DNA of 64,000 bases from Rhipidocladum racemiflorum (GCA_036346355.1 CM070579.1:2976001-3040000), one strand, 5' to 3'; shown: positions 18,722-30,914, counted from the first letter of the stretch. Numbers and translations: made by a program. The notes: generated by a model from the sequence alone, not told the origin.

Positions 18722-21504
18722 ATAGGTGCATTAAGAGCAAGGTTATATGTAAGCTTAGTTCCCTTCTTGCTAAAGTTTATTTGAGTGTCATCTTAAGCTA
18801 GGGCCATACATATTATTTTCCCTTGTTTGTAAAACATCTCCTTAGGGGCAACATTCCTATGTGTGGAAGACAAAAACTATTATGATCCTAAGTTGAATTA
18901 GACCTTTTGGTCGATTAATATGGTTTCCGCTTTAGGAACATCTTTAAGACTAGTTTCACATGCTCTAATACCTATTCATGTTATTTTGTTTACTTGTGCC
19001 TTAAATCCTTACGTGTGTGTATAGTATATGAAAGCATATTTGATTTAAGGTGCTAAGTGCAAACCAAGACTAATTATAATGAGCTTTACAGTATTAGGTG
19101 GTTTTGATCTATAGAGCTTAGACCAACATGTTTCTATTACGTTAGCATACATTTGAGCTATGTGGCCGTATACTAGTTTCATGTGTTTAGCATCAAAGTC
19201 CTTTACGAATTTAGTGCGAACTAAATCAAATATGAATTGTTCCCGCATAATTGGATATATTATGGTCCTAAGGAGGCTTATAAACGGGTTCTCATAATTT
19301 TAAGAGATTAACGACTATAGTTACTACTATATGAATTTTTATGACTAGACTCCAACTTACAAAAACTAAAGCAAATGGAATCAAGCTGGGCATTTAGCTG
19401 AAATCGCTTTACTCCATATGGTTCAAACCATCTGCATGCCAACTAAAGAGCTATGATTTAAATGCTATATTAAGGATATAATGTATAGATCTATTAGTGT
19501 TAAAGATCTCTAGCTCGTCAAGCAACAAGAACACGCACAATATATAGAATCGGTTACTAGTAAATCAGCGTAAGAACCCATATGCAAAGCAACAATAAGA
19601 GGGAAAGCATCCGGACAGGAATTAGGAACAACAATAGGTTCGCAAGGAAGGTGGAAAGCAGAGAAGTACATAGGTAGGGGTTGACCAACTTCACGGCATT
19701 TTAAATTGGAAATCAATTGAAATGTTCAAATCTTTGCTTCTGCCCTTTTGTATACATGCACCATGTAATGTGATTGGGTCATGATACTTTGGGTTTACTA
19801 TAGTTCACTTATCCTAAGATCATGATTCTAGGAAATGATCGAGTTCATTTCTTGACGATCGATCCGAAGTCACTAGGAAGGAAATTATGCCTAACGAACT
19901 GGGAGTTCTACCTTCTCTGTAAGTCTTCGCACTGTGAACCTGATGACCAGAAGAGATCCTCCAATCAGTTCGGCTCCACCTACCAAGGAGTAAAATCTTT
20001 AATCTACAATTTCCACAGTACCATAGAACTTGACAACAAGACAGAGAGAAAAGAACAGGAAACAAGGAAGAACAACATAAGCGCACGGCTCCATGGTGGT
20101 GGTTTAGGTATGCTTGCCCGGCAGCGAGGAGGGAAAAGGGGGCTGCGGCCGAATGCTCACACTGATGCTTGATGCGCTGCTGAAACCGTGGGGGGTAGCT
20201 GTTGGAGCCGAAATAGCCTGAGGCGGCGGCGCGTCAAGGAGGAGCGGTGGCAGAAGGAGGCGTGCGCGGCGGTGACTGGAGAGTGGGTTCGACTGAGGAG
20301 GTCATGGTGGCTGGCATGGGGTGGGTGTGGCTGGCGGCAGGAGCAGAGGAGCTGCGGTGAGAACCGAGATGGGAGCCCAGAACCTCGCCGACGCCAGCAG
20401 AGGTGCCGGCCAAGCTTCGGCTTAGGCGGCAGCTGGGCTGCCCAAGGCGGAGAGCGGAGGCGTTCGGTGCGGCGGCAGGGAGAGCCGGAGCTAGCCGGCC
20501 TGTGGGCCGAGGAGCTAGAGAAGACCAAGGCAAGGCCAAGGGAGGGCCCAGTCAGAGCTAAGATGGCCCGAGGCGACGGTGAGGCGAAGAGGAGGCTGGC
20601 GGCAAGGCACTGATGGCAGAGTCCCATGGTAAGGGATAGTTCCAATTGAGTTGGGGGTGCTATTTGATAGTGTTTGGTGATGCTCTACGCTGGTTTAATT
20701 TGGGAGTGGTGCAACGAGCGAAGAGCTGGCCGTCCGGAAAGGAGACAGCACAGAGAAAGAGCTTCGACGGTGAGCTTAAGCTCACAGCAATGGTGAAGAA
20801 TGCTGGATCGGCAAGTGAAGGAGTGGGGAAGAATGGGGCGCCATCTGGGAGAGCAAAGGAGACAGAGGAAGGCCAAGGAGTGAATCCATAGCCAGCATTA
20901 TGTTGGCTCGGCCGGGGAAAGAGAAGGACAATGGCTTGGTGGCTGGTCATGAGCGGCAAGGTGGTGATGGCAGGATGTGACCGGCTCGTCGCAGCAGGGC
21001 ATGGGCGACACGACCGGGTGGTTGGCCAGCTTGGACTGCAAGGAAAAGGCGGGAGCAGTGAGCCAGCTGAGCTCGGCTTGCCCAAGCACTCGGGTGACCA
21101 CGAGACAGAGAAAGAGGGGAAAGGAGGAGGAAGGAGATGACCAGGAGAGGCTGGCGCGTGGGGTTGGTCCCACTGGCAGCGTTTGAGGAGAAGATAGAGA
21201 GGGTTCAGTGCCGGGGACTGCTGTGGGGTGGCCGAGCCCACTGGCAGCGATAGAGGAGCTAGACTTGTTGGTTTTTCTCCGGGACAACAAAGAAGAAACC
21301 TTGATCCAAGGGTCAAATTTACATTGGTAAAAAGTTTTGGTACCATTTTACTTTTAATCTTTTACTCTTTACCTTTTACTATTTTACTAATTGATTTCCT
21401 TTTGAAACCCAAATTAAAGAGCTAAATTTATAAATTTAAGTTTTTGGCTCAAACAAAATTTTGGAATGCACATTTCCTGCTAGGCCCAATTTTGGGATGT
21501 TACA
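18722..21504 (-). repeat. C-family LTR, copy 1, interrupted at 18721 by element A
   Basis: On the minus strand this LTR starts at 21504 with TGTAACATCCCAAAATTGGG. An AT-rich promoter-like part comes first, then a C/T-rich leader-like part (21300-20100), then AT-rich sequence. Element A cuts it at 18721, so the other half lies upstream of the window. Minus-strand frames in the leader (20660-21346, 19820-20086) recur in every copy but are Ser/Pro-rich or change frame, so I treat them as untranslated. A 67-residue frame at 19045-19248 is also kept in copies 1 and 2. Confidence 0.75.
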
Positions 21505-21509
21505 AAAAC
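21505..21509. repeat. AAAAC flank of the C-LTR
   Basis: AAAAC follows TGTTACA. The same pentamer precedes the other end of the complete C-LTR at 25280-25284. It is a candidate target duplication. Confidence 0.6.
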
Positions 21510-21875
21510 TTTATATTTTAAGACGATCCTGATTAGATGCCTCAATGCTTCTAGGTTATTTAGATATTCAATTACAAAATCTAAACTGGTTGTACCTTAT
21601 AGATATCGTTGCAGAAATATCTAAGCAGATAAAAATGTCGAACGACATATACTAATAATAGAAGTTCTGCTGATGGGGTGTATGAAAAATATTTGGTTAC
21701 AACAAGCAAGGCACTATTAAGTTATTGCATTTAAGATGAACAAATATTAAGGATAATGTGAATGTAGCAATAGAAATTGCCAGTTGTTATTAGTTTGGAA
21801 ATCAGGTGATGATTGGCATTCAATGGCAACATAGAGCGGTAGCGTGTTAAATGGTTCCTTATTATCTTTGAATAA
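21510..21875. other. AT-rich start of spacer S, copy 1
   Basis: No gene seen. AT-rich sequence between the C-LTR and the LINE remnant, repeated in the other copies. The 5' truncation point of the LINE is probably just before 21876 but cannot be fixed by eye. Confidence 0.5.
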
Positions 21876-23473
21876 ATGTCGGGTATGCGGATTAATTTCC
21901 ATAAAAGTGAATTAATTCCTATCGGTTGTGATAGAGATGAGGTAGGCAAAATTGAGAAAATTCTATGTTGTAAAGTAGGTTCTTTCCCCATCAAATACCT
22001 TGGTATACCGCTTCACTATGATAAGATCAGACGGGAAGATTTTCAACCTCTAGTTGACAAAATCATGAAGAGAATTGCGGGTTGGAGAGGCAAACTCCTC
22101 TCGTTGAGTGATCGGTTGACTTTGATTAAGTCTTGTTTAGCTAGTATTCCTCTGTATCTTCTATCATTTTTCAAGTTTCCTAAATGGGCTTTGGACAGTT
22201 TTAATTCCCATATGGCTAATTGCCTTTGGAATGACTATGAGGGTCATAACAAACCCCACTTAGCTAATTGGCATTTAATCTGTATGGAAAAAGACTATGG
22301 TGGTTTGGGAATTCCTAATCTTAGGGACCTTAACTTATGTCTTTTAGCTTCTTGGATCAAAAGGTATTATTCTAAAGATAATAGACAGCGAAAAAGTTTG
22401 GTGAACTCCAAGTATAAAGTGGATAATCCTAATATTTTTCGTTGCGATCCTAATCATAATTCTATTGTTTGGAAAGGGGTTATGTGGGATGTGAACTCTA
22501 TCAAATTTGGTTATAAATGGAGTCTAGGCAATGGAAATAAGATTAGGTTCTGGGAGGATATCTGGTTTGGTTCTTCCTGCCTAGCTATCCAGTTTTGGGA
22601 TCTTTATGTTCTGATAAATGAGAAAGGGGTCACGATTGCAGATATTTGGGATGGTTCAAATATTAAATGCACTTTTAGAATATCTTTCTCTGAAAAAATG
22701 ATGATCAGATGGTTTAATTTGGTTGAAGTGGCTAAAAGTATTAAATTTACTGATGATGAGGACGTTTTGGTATGGCAATATAATAGCAATGGTGTGTTTT
22801 CTGTCAAATCCTTGTATGCTATCATTAACTTTAGGGGTTTTTGCCAGTTTATATTCCGGCAGTTTGGCAACTAGTTGTTCCTCCTAAAGTTCATTTTTTT
22901 CTTGTGGCTTCTTTCTCATAATAAAATCATGACTAAAAACAATATGTTGAAAAGAGGGTTAGACAAAGGGAGATTATGTAGCTTCGTGATGAAAATGAAA
23001 ACGATTACTCCATCTTTTTTTCGACTGTGTGGTAGCCAAAAGTATTTGGGATGTTGTTGGTTCTTATTTTAACATGAATATTGGTTACAATTACGAATCA
23101 GTGGCTCGCTTTTGGTTAAGTTATAAAAGAAATGCTGCTCTTAACACAATTTGTGCTCGTTTTATGGAGTCTTTGGAAGAAGCAGAAATAACTTGATTTT
23201 CATTGCTCGTAATTGGTCGGATGTGAGAACGATATGGAGAAAGGTGCTTCTATTTTTAAGAATTGGAGTCCTTTGTACAAGAAAGAAATGGTAACTCGAG
23301 ATGGATCAATTTTGCCATCATCTGGAGAGCAGGATTAGATCCCCACCGCTTCTACTTCGGTTCTGGATGAAAGTGACCAAGCTAGAAGATGAAGTGGACA
23401 AAAACTACTCTGAAGGAGCAATTAGGAGGATTTGATTTCACTCTCCTCTTATTTTGATGGTTTAGCTAAATGA
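21876..23473 (+). pseudogene. LINE (L1-type) ORF2 C-terminal remnant, copy 1
   Basis: 5'-truncated non-LTR retrotransposon. The frame starts MSGMRINFHKSELIPIG, then FPIKYLGIPLHYDKI and GWRGKLLSLSDRLTLIKSCL. This is the RT end and linker typical of plant L1-like ORF2. GNGNKIRFWEDIWFG and a C-terminal zf-RVT zinc region (VKSLYAIINF, PPKVHFFLWLLSHNKIM, GRLC) follow. The frame is lost near 22860 and in the zinc region and ends at DGLAK-stop, TGA 23471-23473. The missing upstream RT and endonuclease make it dead on arrival. A 3' untranslated region and an 8-A tail end at about 23685. Confidence 0.88.
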
Positions 23474-23690
23474 GAGGTTGATGGGTCCCTATTTATTTTG
23501 TTTTCACTGTGAATCGTTAGTGTGGTGAGTTTTGTTATTTGGTCTGTGGAGTTTTTTTTTTGAAGGTCGGTGGTTTAGACCTTGTGTTGTGTTGGTCTGT
23601 CCTTGAATTATGTCTTCTTTGAATCCAGTTTCTTAAATAGGAGCTGGGACATCATCTTTGTGATGTCCTCTTTATCGAAAAAAAATCTCA

Positions 23691-23950
23691 TACTCCTCTA
23701 TCTAAATTTAAATAATGTATTTTCTCTTAGCATATAGTCCAATTTTTTTTAAAAAAATAACTAAATTATCCTTAATTATTATCTATAAATAATATATTTA
23801 ATGTCTGTATGTAGAGAATATCAAGTAAATATAGATATGTATAAGGAATATAAAAGGAACATTACATTAATTTGTATTAAAACATAATCACTTTATATAT
23901 GTAGACAAAATCGTTGAATACATATCCTATTAATTTAGATTGATGGAGTA
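23691..23950. mobile_element. Stowaway-type MITE, copy 1
   Basis: A 260-bp AT-rich element bounded by TA. The left end TACTCCTCTATCTAAATTTA (CTCCCT in copy 4) and the reverse complement of the right end, TACTCCATCAATCTAAATTA, form terminal inverted repeats of about 20 bp. It has no coding capacity. The CTCCCTC-type ends and TA duplication fit Tc1/mariner-related Stowaway MITEs. It sits 5 bp after the LINE poly(A) tail. Confidence 0.82.
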
Positions 23951-24182
23951 CCATATACGACGACTTCAATGCATTTTTACGGCTTATCTTATCGCCTCGA
24001 CTGGTCATAATGGTAGCTGTATATCTCAATGCAATTTTGCATGCCTTGGTACATATAGAATGCCTTGGTACATATCCGAATTGTTTTATTGGAAATCACC
24101 GAAGAGATGGGCTAGTTGGAATTATATAGACAAAAAACTAAGATTTATTATAAACTTCCTGCCGACCAAGAGGGCCGGGACG

Positions 24183-24724
24183 ATGCCCGACCTCGTTCGC
24201 GTCACTGCCACCTTCCCGTTCTACCATAGCCCGGATGTCTCGGTCATCGCCTTCCGCAACGACCGTGGCGCGCTGAAGCGCCGCATCCTGGCGGCTCTAA
24301 TGGACGCGCCGAAGCCGAGCGCATGGCGCCGTGCTCGGCGGCGGAGATGGAGGACGACTGCCGCTGCTCGGGTACGTCGAGCCCGCCTCCAGCGTGTTGG
24401 AGGTGAAGGTCACGCTCAAGCCGGCGGAGGTGGGCAGCAGCAGCGACGCGGGCAGCAGGACGATGGCGGTGGAGCTGCACGTGGAGGGCGCGGAGGCGGG
24501 CGTCTTTGGCGGGCGTCCGCTGTCGGACGGTGTCATGGAGCCGAGGCAGCGGTGAGCCTCCTCGACATGCCCGAAGCTGCCGCTGCTTGCCCGAGGCGAC
24601 CATCGCCGAAGTTCGACGGAAGGCCATGGATGAGGCGCGGTCGCTACGGGCGCACGGCTTCCAGCCCGGGGACATCATCCACGTCGTCCCGGCCGATAGG
24701 CCGGGCGCCCGCGCGCGCGAGTGA
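24183..24724 (+). pseudogene. Ubiquitin-like (beta-grasp) protein gene, copy 1, frameshifted
   Basis: Intronless GC-rich gene, about 180 codons, from MPDLVRVTATFPFYHS to a TGA at 24722-24724. Segment order is DVSVIAFRN, then KRRILAALMDAP, EPASSVLEVKVTLKPAEV, MAVELHVEGAEAGV, SDGVME and EARSLRAHGFQPGDIIHVV. The C-terminal end, with Gly-Lys followed by a Leu and GDIIHVV, resembles a ubiquitin fold; the N-terminal part may be a second one. It lacks a C-terminal Gly-Gly, so conjugation is unlikely. In this copy the frame shifts near 24315, 24545 and 24580. The exact family is not recognised. The sequence turns abruptly GC-rich at about 24158, so the gene may have lost its 5' part. Confidence 0.6.
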
Positions 24725-24889
24725 GACGGGGGTTTTTGTGGGGTTTTTGGAGCGGGAGAGTGTGTGGTGTGGCCTCATTTGTGCTTTGCCGATCGAGGCT
24801 TGAAGGAATAGACGGAACATGCGTGCTCGCTGTCGCGGTTTAATCCTAGTTCTATAAGAGTTGATCTTGTATTAGTTTTTATGTTTAGT

Positions 24890-25020
24890 TAATATGATAG
24901 GAATCGAGTTTGAGATTAAGTTTGTAGTCATGTTCTACTTAATATGGTGTCCGAGTGCAAGTGTGAATCGAAAGAACGACAAGTTTTAATATGATAAGAA
25001 TTGAGTTTGAGATTAAGTTT
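24890..25020. repeat. Direct repeats of about 34 bp, 97 bp apart
   Basis: A block starting TAATATGATAGGAATCGAG at 24890-24923 recurs at 24987-25020 with small changes. It lies in the 3' flank of the ubiquitin-like gene and is kept in all four copies. Confidence 0.75.
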
Positions 25021-25023
25021 TGG

Positions 25024-25127
25024 ATTATAGAGTTGATTAAGTCATTGTATAGAGTCTATTTTATACATTAATCAACTATATACGATGAATTAATCAACTC
25101 TATACGATGACTTAATCACTCTATAAT
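25024..25127. repeat. AT-rich inverted repeat (hairpin), copy 1
   Basis: The arms 25024-25054 and 25098-25127 are nearly perfect reverse complements, about 30 bp with one indel and one mismatch. The loop holds another ATTAATCAACTATATACGAT-like motif, so the region also reads as a short tandem repeat. It could be a small MITE core or a replication or transcription-borne hairpin; no terminal duplication is obvious. Confidence 0.7.
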
Positions 25128-25279
25128 TCAAGAAACAAAGTGCATATGGTATTCTCATTCGGGTATGAGGATAAAGTGATAGCGATAAATCAGCACATAA
25201 AACCTTTCAGGACGGAATGAAATGTATTTTATTTTAGAATCCATCAATATTATAATAAGAAAGGAGATGAAAGTGCTAT

Positions 25280-25284
25280 AAAAC
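25280..25284. repeat. AAAAC flank, left side of the complete C-LTR
   Basis: AAAAC immediately precedes TGTGAGGAGCC, the LTR end. It matches the AAAAC after the other end at 30910-30914. Confidence 0.6.
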
Positions 25285-28200
25285 TGTGAGGAGCCTCCCT
25301 TTTACAGTAGAGTGTACCGTAAAACCAGAGTTCTAATGTGCTTCTGTGCTAGTCCACTGGATCAAGAGCTAGCACGCACATACAAATGGAAATCATAACC
25401 ATACAAAATATCATTATCAATAAGATAGCTATTTTACAGGATAGCCTTACAAGTTAGAATAATATTGCAGCGGAGAGAAACAGAAGTCTTGTAGTGTGCC
25501 CATCCAATCCCTCGTGCAACCGACAAGGTATAAACTCTAGATAAAATCATCGTCATTACCCGAAACTGCGTCAAGCACGATCCTTCGAGATATTCTATTT
25601 GCTCAGCTAAAAACAACAACGATAGCAAGGGTGAGTACATTGCGTACTCAGCAAGACTTGAAGTGTTTGCAGAACCTATGATATATGCAAGCTGATACAA
25701 AGTGGGTCTCTACGGTTGATTGAAGAAAACGAAGTTTAAAGTAAATCTTGAATAGTAATTCAAAAGCATAAGTCATAAAACATTTGGTAAATAAGTAAAG
25801 TAATGAGCATCATTATCAACATATCTCAACAGATCATAATCGTATCCACTATCCATCCAAAGGCCAACACATGGCACAAACCACCAACATCGACCTAGAC
25901 ACAAAGACCGCTATATTTGCCCACACAGGCACAACAAATTGAGTCCAACATTGCCAACAAATGTCAAATGTTGGCTCATCTGCGGGGTAAATTCTATTCA
26001 AATTTTATCTTCACATTTTAGCAAAAATTATTAAAACACCTTCTAACTAGTGCAAGTTCACCAAGTGCTCATAACCGAGGCGTGGCTAATCGATTAGTTT
26101 TAACTCTGCAGAGTGGTACAGCTTTACCCACAAATAATGACTTCCCTTTTTGCAAAGCTTAGTTACACACTTCCTTTGGTGTGTTGCCAGGGAAAAATCA
26201 TATATAACCTTTACATTACTCAACCCAGGTTTTGCACCAGCCCGGTGACGTTAACCTTTGCTATGGCGGAAGAAACAACGCACCCAAGTCACAACACAAA
26301 TCCTTCACACGGCAGTCCATCCCTGCCATCCATTTCTCCCCCATAGCAAAGCGTACACCGTTGCATCGGCAGGCGTGATTCCCAACACCTCGGTGAGGGC
26401 ACCCCTTCGAGCAATCCCGCAGGAACAGCCCGTGCTACTACGGCCTTCCAACATGCAAAACCAGTTTTAAGCAACTTAATTGGTTATAGCCGTCCCATAC
26501 CGGCATTGTGGTTGTACGGGTAATCTTGGATCATACAACACTGAGTTCGGTCCTTAATCCGACCCGGGTGACAATCTCCCCCTAACTACGTGTGAGCACA
26601 CCCTCACACAACCGGCTATTGCCAATAAGTCACCCGCGTCCAAATCATAGTTTTATTTTCATTTTTATTAAACTACGGTATCCTTCTTGTCATATTCAAC
26701 CTTTTAAGTTTTTCAAGAACTAAACATCTCATCTAAGCATGGCTAAGCATGAATGATTATTAAGCGCATATACCCATTTCACATATTCATGTGTCAATCC
26801 ATGTCCTAGAGTTATCAAAGGTTCACATGGCAATATTGATTAAGGATATCCACAATTGAGGGTCATAGCTACCATTAACCACAAATTAGCATTTTACTAA
26901 CATAATGCATGCATGTAAAAACATTGATGAAAACATTTCAAAATCTGGGATCAACATGTTCAAAGGGTGCTTGCCTTGCTATACGTTGTTTACAACGAAA
27001 TCGAAGTCGTAGCTCATGTTGTCGAGGTCGGAGTTGTCATCAGTGCACGCGTTTGGACTCGTTCAAAGGCAGCGTCGGCTACGTCGAGGCTCTACTCGTC
27101 ATATCGCGATACATAAAAAAGAACAAATTCCAATAAGGTAAACTCCAATAAGGCAAAAAGAATACAGATAGAAAACCAAATAGAAATCCAAATAACAAAT
27201 CATCACACATAACAAACATGATTTCTGGGTTTAGGTTATATGATTTCAAGTATACGTGTTTTATATTGTCTTTCCACTCATTTCCCTTACTAACGGTTTA
27301 AACTATATACATAACATGATTACTTATTTTCTATGAATCGTTTATCCTTATTTTACGAATTCAAGAAGCTACGATTGTTTATATTAATGGAATTAAGACA
27401 TTAGTTAACACACCTATTGTAATCCGGTAGTACCGACTCTCGGATTGCGGTATTACAACTTTACGTAGTACCGTTCTCGAGTTCCGTAGTACCGACCTTT
27501 AATATTAAAAGGCATTTACTTGGATTATAGTTACGGCTAAACCTACAGGTTCTAGATGATTATTACGACATTAACATTTTGGCTAGGGACTAGCTAACGC
27601 TTAACTATTCATAACATACACTATCGACAATCATATAACTTAGGGTTATCGCTCTAACAGGATTCAGATGCAAAGCAAGAAGTAAATTAAATATTTCTCC
27701 AGATTATGGTAGTCTATATACTAGGGAGTGATTCTAGGCTATTCTTCTTAACATTCTCATTTAGACGGGTTATTCTACGGGCTACCGAAAAGGCTTAAGT
27801 GCTAATAAAATCTATGCGATAACTATTCAATTTTCGTTTTACATTTGCGGCTACACTTTAAAGAGTTCTTTAACCATTTTTTTTCACGGACTAGCTGGGG
27901 GTATCACTAAGAGTGTTTTAAAGTTAGTTCCGCGACATTCTACTTCTATCCGAGACGTTTTGCAACTAAAGGAGCATTACGACTTATGCAAATTAAATCA
28001 TACGTTGCATGCAAATGAACTATTTCGCAAGACTAGCTAATCTTGATCTAGAGGTATTTAAATGCAGATTTTACAAGTGTTAATACTAATGCTTATTTCT
28101 ACACCTTAACTTATATTCTAATTATAGGTGCATTAAGAGCAAGGTTATATGTAAGCTTAGTTCCCTTCTTGCTAAAGTTTATTTGAGTGTCATCTTAAGC

Positions 28201-30909
28201 TAGGGCCATACATATTATTTTCCCTTGTTTGTAAAACATCTCCTTAGGGGCAACATTCCTATGTGTGGAAGACAAAAACTATTATGATCCTAAGTTGAAT
28301 TAGACCTTTTGGTCGATTAATATGGTTTCCGCTTTAGGAACATCTTTAAGACTAGTTTCACATGCTCTAATACCTATTCATGTTATTTTGTTTACTTGTG
28401 CCTTAAATCCTTACGTGTGTGTATAGTATATGAAAGCATATTTGATTTAAGGTGCTAAGTGCAAACCAAGACTAATTATAATGAGCTTTACAAGATTAGG
28501 TGGTTTTGATCTATAGAGCTTAGACCAACATGTTTCTATTACGTTAGCATACATTTGAGCTATGTGGCCGTATACTAGTTTCATGTGTTTAGCATCAAAG
28601 TCCTTTACGAATTTAGTGCGAACTAAATCAAATATGAATTGTTCCCGCATAATTGGATATATTATGGTCCTAAGGAGGCTTATAAGCGGGTTCTCATAAT
28701 TTTAAGAGATTAACGACTATAGTTACTACTATATGAATTTTTATGACTAGACTCCAACTTACAAAATTAAAACTAAAGCAAACTGGAATCAATCGGGCAT
28801 TTAGCTGAAATCGCTTTACTCCATATGGTTCAAACCATCTGCATGCCAACTAAAGAGCTATGATTTAAATGCTATATTAAGGATATAATGTATAGATCTA
28901 TTAGTGTTAAAGATCTCTAGCTCGTCAAGCAACAAGAACACGCACAATATATAGAATTAGTTACTAGTAAATCAGCGTAAGAACCCATATGCAAAGCAAC
29001 AATAAGAGGGAAAGCATCACGGACAGGAATTAGGAACAACAATAGGTTCGCAAGGAAGGTGGAAAGCAGAGAAGTACATAGGTAGGGGTTGACCAACTTC
29101 CGGCATTTTAAATTGGAAATCAATTGAAATGTTCAAATCTTTATACGCCCTTTTGTATACATGCACCATGTAATGTGATTGGGTCATGATACTTTGGGTT
29201 TACTATAGTTCACTTATCCTAAGATCATGATTCTAGGAAATGATCGAGTTCATTTCTTGTGATCGATCTGGAAGTCACTAGGAAGGAAATTATGCCTAAC
29301 GAACTGGGAGTTCTACCTTCTCTGTAAGTCTTCGCACTGTGAACCTGATGACCAGAAGAGATCCTCCAATCAGTTCGGCTCCACCTACCAAGGAGTAAAA
29401 TCTTTAATCTACAATTTCCACAGTACCATAGAACTTGACAACAAGACAGAGAGAAAAGAACAGGAAACAAGGAAGAACAACATAAGCGCACGGCTCCATG
29501 GTGGTGGTTTAGGTATGCTTGCCGGCGAGGAGGGAAAAGGGGCTGCGGCCGAATGCTCACATCGATGCTTGATGCGCTGCTGAAACCGTGGGGTAGCCGT
29601 TGGAGCCAGAAATAACTCGAGGCGGCGCGTCAAGGAGGAGCGGTGGCGTATGAGAGCGGCGCGCGGCGGTGATCGGAGAGTGGGTTCGACCGAGGAGGTC
29701 ATGGTGGCTGGCATGGGGTGGGTGTGGCTGGCGCGGCAGAGCAGAGGAGCTGCGGTGAGAACCGAGATGGGAGCCAGAACCTCGCCGACGCCAGCAGAGG
29801 TGCCGGCCAAGCTTCGGCGGTTAGCTAAGCGCGGGCAGCTTTGTCAAAGCGGCGGAGAGCGGAGGCGCTTCGGCGGCAGGAGAGCCGAGCTAGCCGGCCT
29901 GTGGGCCGAGGAGCTAGAGAAGACCAAGGCAAGGCCAAGGGAGGGCCCAGTCGGAGCTAAGATGGCCCGAGGCGACGGTGAGGCGAAGAGGAGTTGCGGC
30001 GGCAGCGGGCACCTGATGGCAGAGTCCCATGGTAAGGGATAGTTCCAATTGAGTTGGGGGTGCTATTTGATAGTGTTTGGTGATGCTCTACGCTGGTTTA
30101 ATTTGGGAGTGGTGCAACGAGCGAAGAGCTGGCCGTCCGGAAAGGAGACAAAGACAGAGAAAGAGCCGGCGGTGAGCTTAAGCTCACAAAGCAATGGTGA
30201 AGAATGCTGGATCGGCAAGTGAAGGAGTGGGGAAGAATGGGGCGCCATCTAGGAGAGCAAAGGAGACAGAGGAAGGCCAAGGAGTGAATCCATAGCCAGC
30301 GTTATGTTGGCTCGGCCGGGGAAAGAGAAGGACAATGGCTTGGTGGCTGGTCATGAGCGGCAAGGTGGTGATGGCAGGATGTGACCGGCTCGTCGCAGCA
30401 GGGCATGGGCGACACGACCGGGTGGTTGGCCAGCTTGGACTGCAAGGAAAAGGCGGGAGCAGTGAGCCAGCTGAGCTCGGCTTGCCCAAGCACTCGGGTG
30501 ACCACGAGACAGAGAAAGAGGGGAAAGGAGGAGGAAGGAGATGACCAGGAGAGGCTGGCGCGTGGGGTTGGTCCCACTGGCAGCGATAGAGGAGAAGAAA
30601 GAGAGGGAACAGTCTGGGGGGCAGTTGGGTCGCCGAGCCCAGCGGGCAGCGATAGAGGAGCTAGACTTGTTGGTTTTTCTCCCGGGACAACAGCAAGAAG
30701 GCAACAGTCCAAGGGTCAAATTTACATTGGTAAAAAGTTTTGGTACCATTTTACTTTTAATCTTTTACTCTTTACCTTTTTACTATTTTACTAATTGATT
30801 TCCTTTTTGAAACCCAAATTAAAGAGCTAAATTTATAAATTTAAGTTTTTGGCTCAAACAAAATTTTGGAATGCACATTTCCTGCTAGGCCCAATTTTGG
30901 GATGTTACA
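25285..30909 (-). repeat. C-family solo LTR, copy 2, complete (5.6 kb)
   Basis: On the minus strand it runs from TGTAACATCCC (30909) to GGCTCCTCACA (25285), with TGT/ACA ends, 5,625 bp. No gag or pol, primer site or polypurine tract lies next to it, so it reads as a solo LTR. Inside are an AT-rich promoter-like part, a C/T-rich leader (about 30700-29500), a long AT-rich stretch and, near 25600-25640, CTCACCCTTGCTATCGTTG with a poly(T)-AG. The last feature resembles the 3' splice or terminator region of other grass gypsy LTRs. No recognisable protein domain was seen in 25700-28450. The length is unusually large for an LTR, so an older insertion inside it remains possible. Confidence 0.65.
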
Positions 30910-30914
30910 AAAAC
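30910..30914. repeat. AAAAC flank, right side of C-LTR copy 2
   Basis: Second AAAAC of the pair flanking 25285-30909. Confidence 0.6.

Larger units (their letters stand above)
18722..28123. repeat. 9.4 kb tandem unit, copy 1
   Basis: A 9,402-bp copy starting at ATAGGTGCATTAAGAGC. The start point is arbitrary, chosen where element A meets the array. It contains the left part of a C-LTR (18722-21504), spacer S (21505-25284) and the right part of the next C-LTR. The next copy begins at 28124 with the same words. Confidence 0.95.

Noticed and set aside
20157..21346. Long Ser/Pro-rich frames on the minus strand and Arg/Gly-rich frames on the plus strand, repeated in each unit
   Set aside because: They lie in the C-rich leader part of the C-LTR, change frame between copies and show no domain.
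21505..25284. S spacer as the internal region of a C-family retrotransposon
   Set aside because: No primer site or polypurine tract at its borders and no gag or pol; AAAAC on both sides fits target duplication instead.
27418..27505. Repeated GGTAGTACCG motifs resembling a CRISPR-like or regulatory array
   Set aside because: Only three to four irregular short motifs, in a eukaryotic LTR; too weak to call.
25500..28120. Search for gag, pol or a host gene in the AT-rich half of the C-LTR
   Set aside because: Only short frames without recognisable motifs; nothing supportable.
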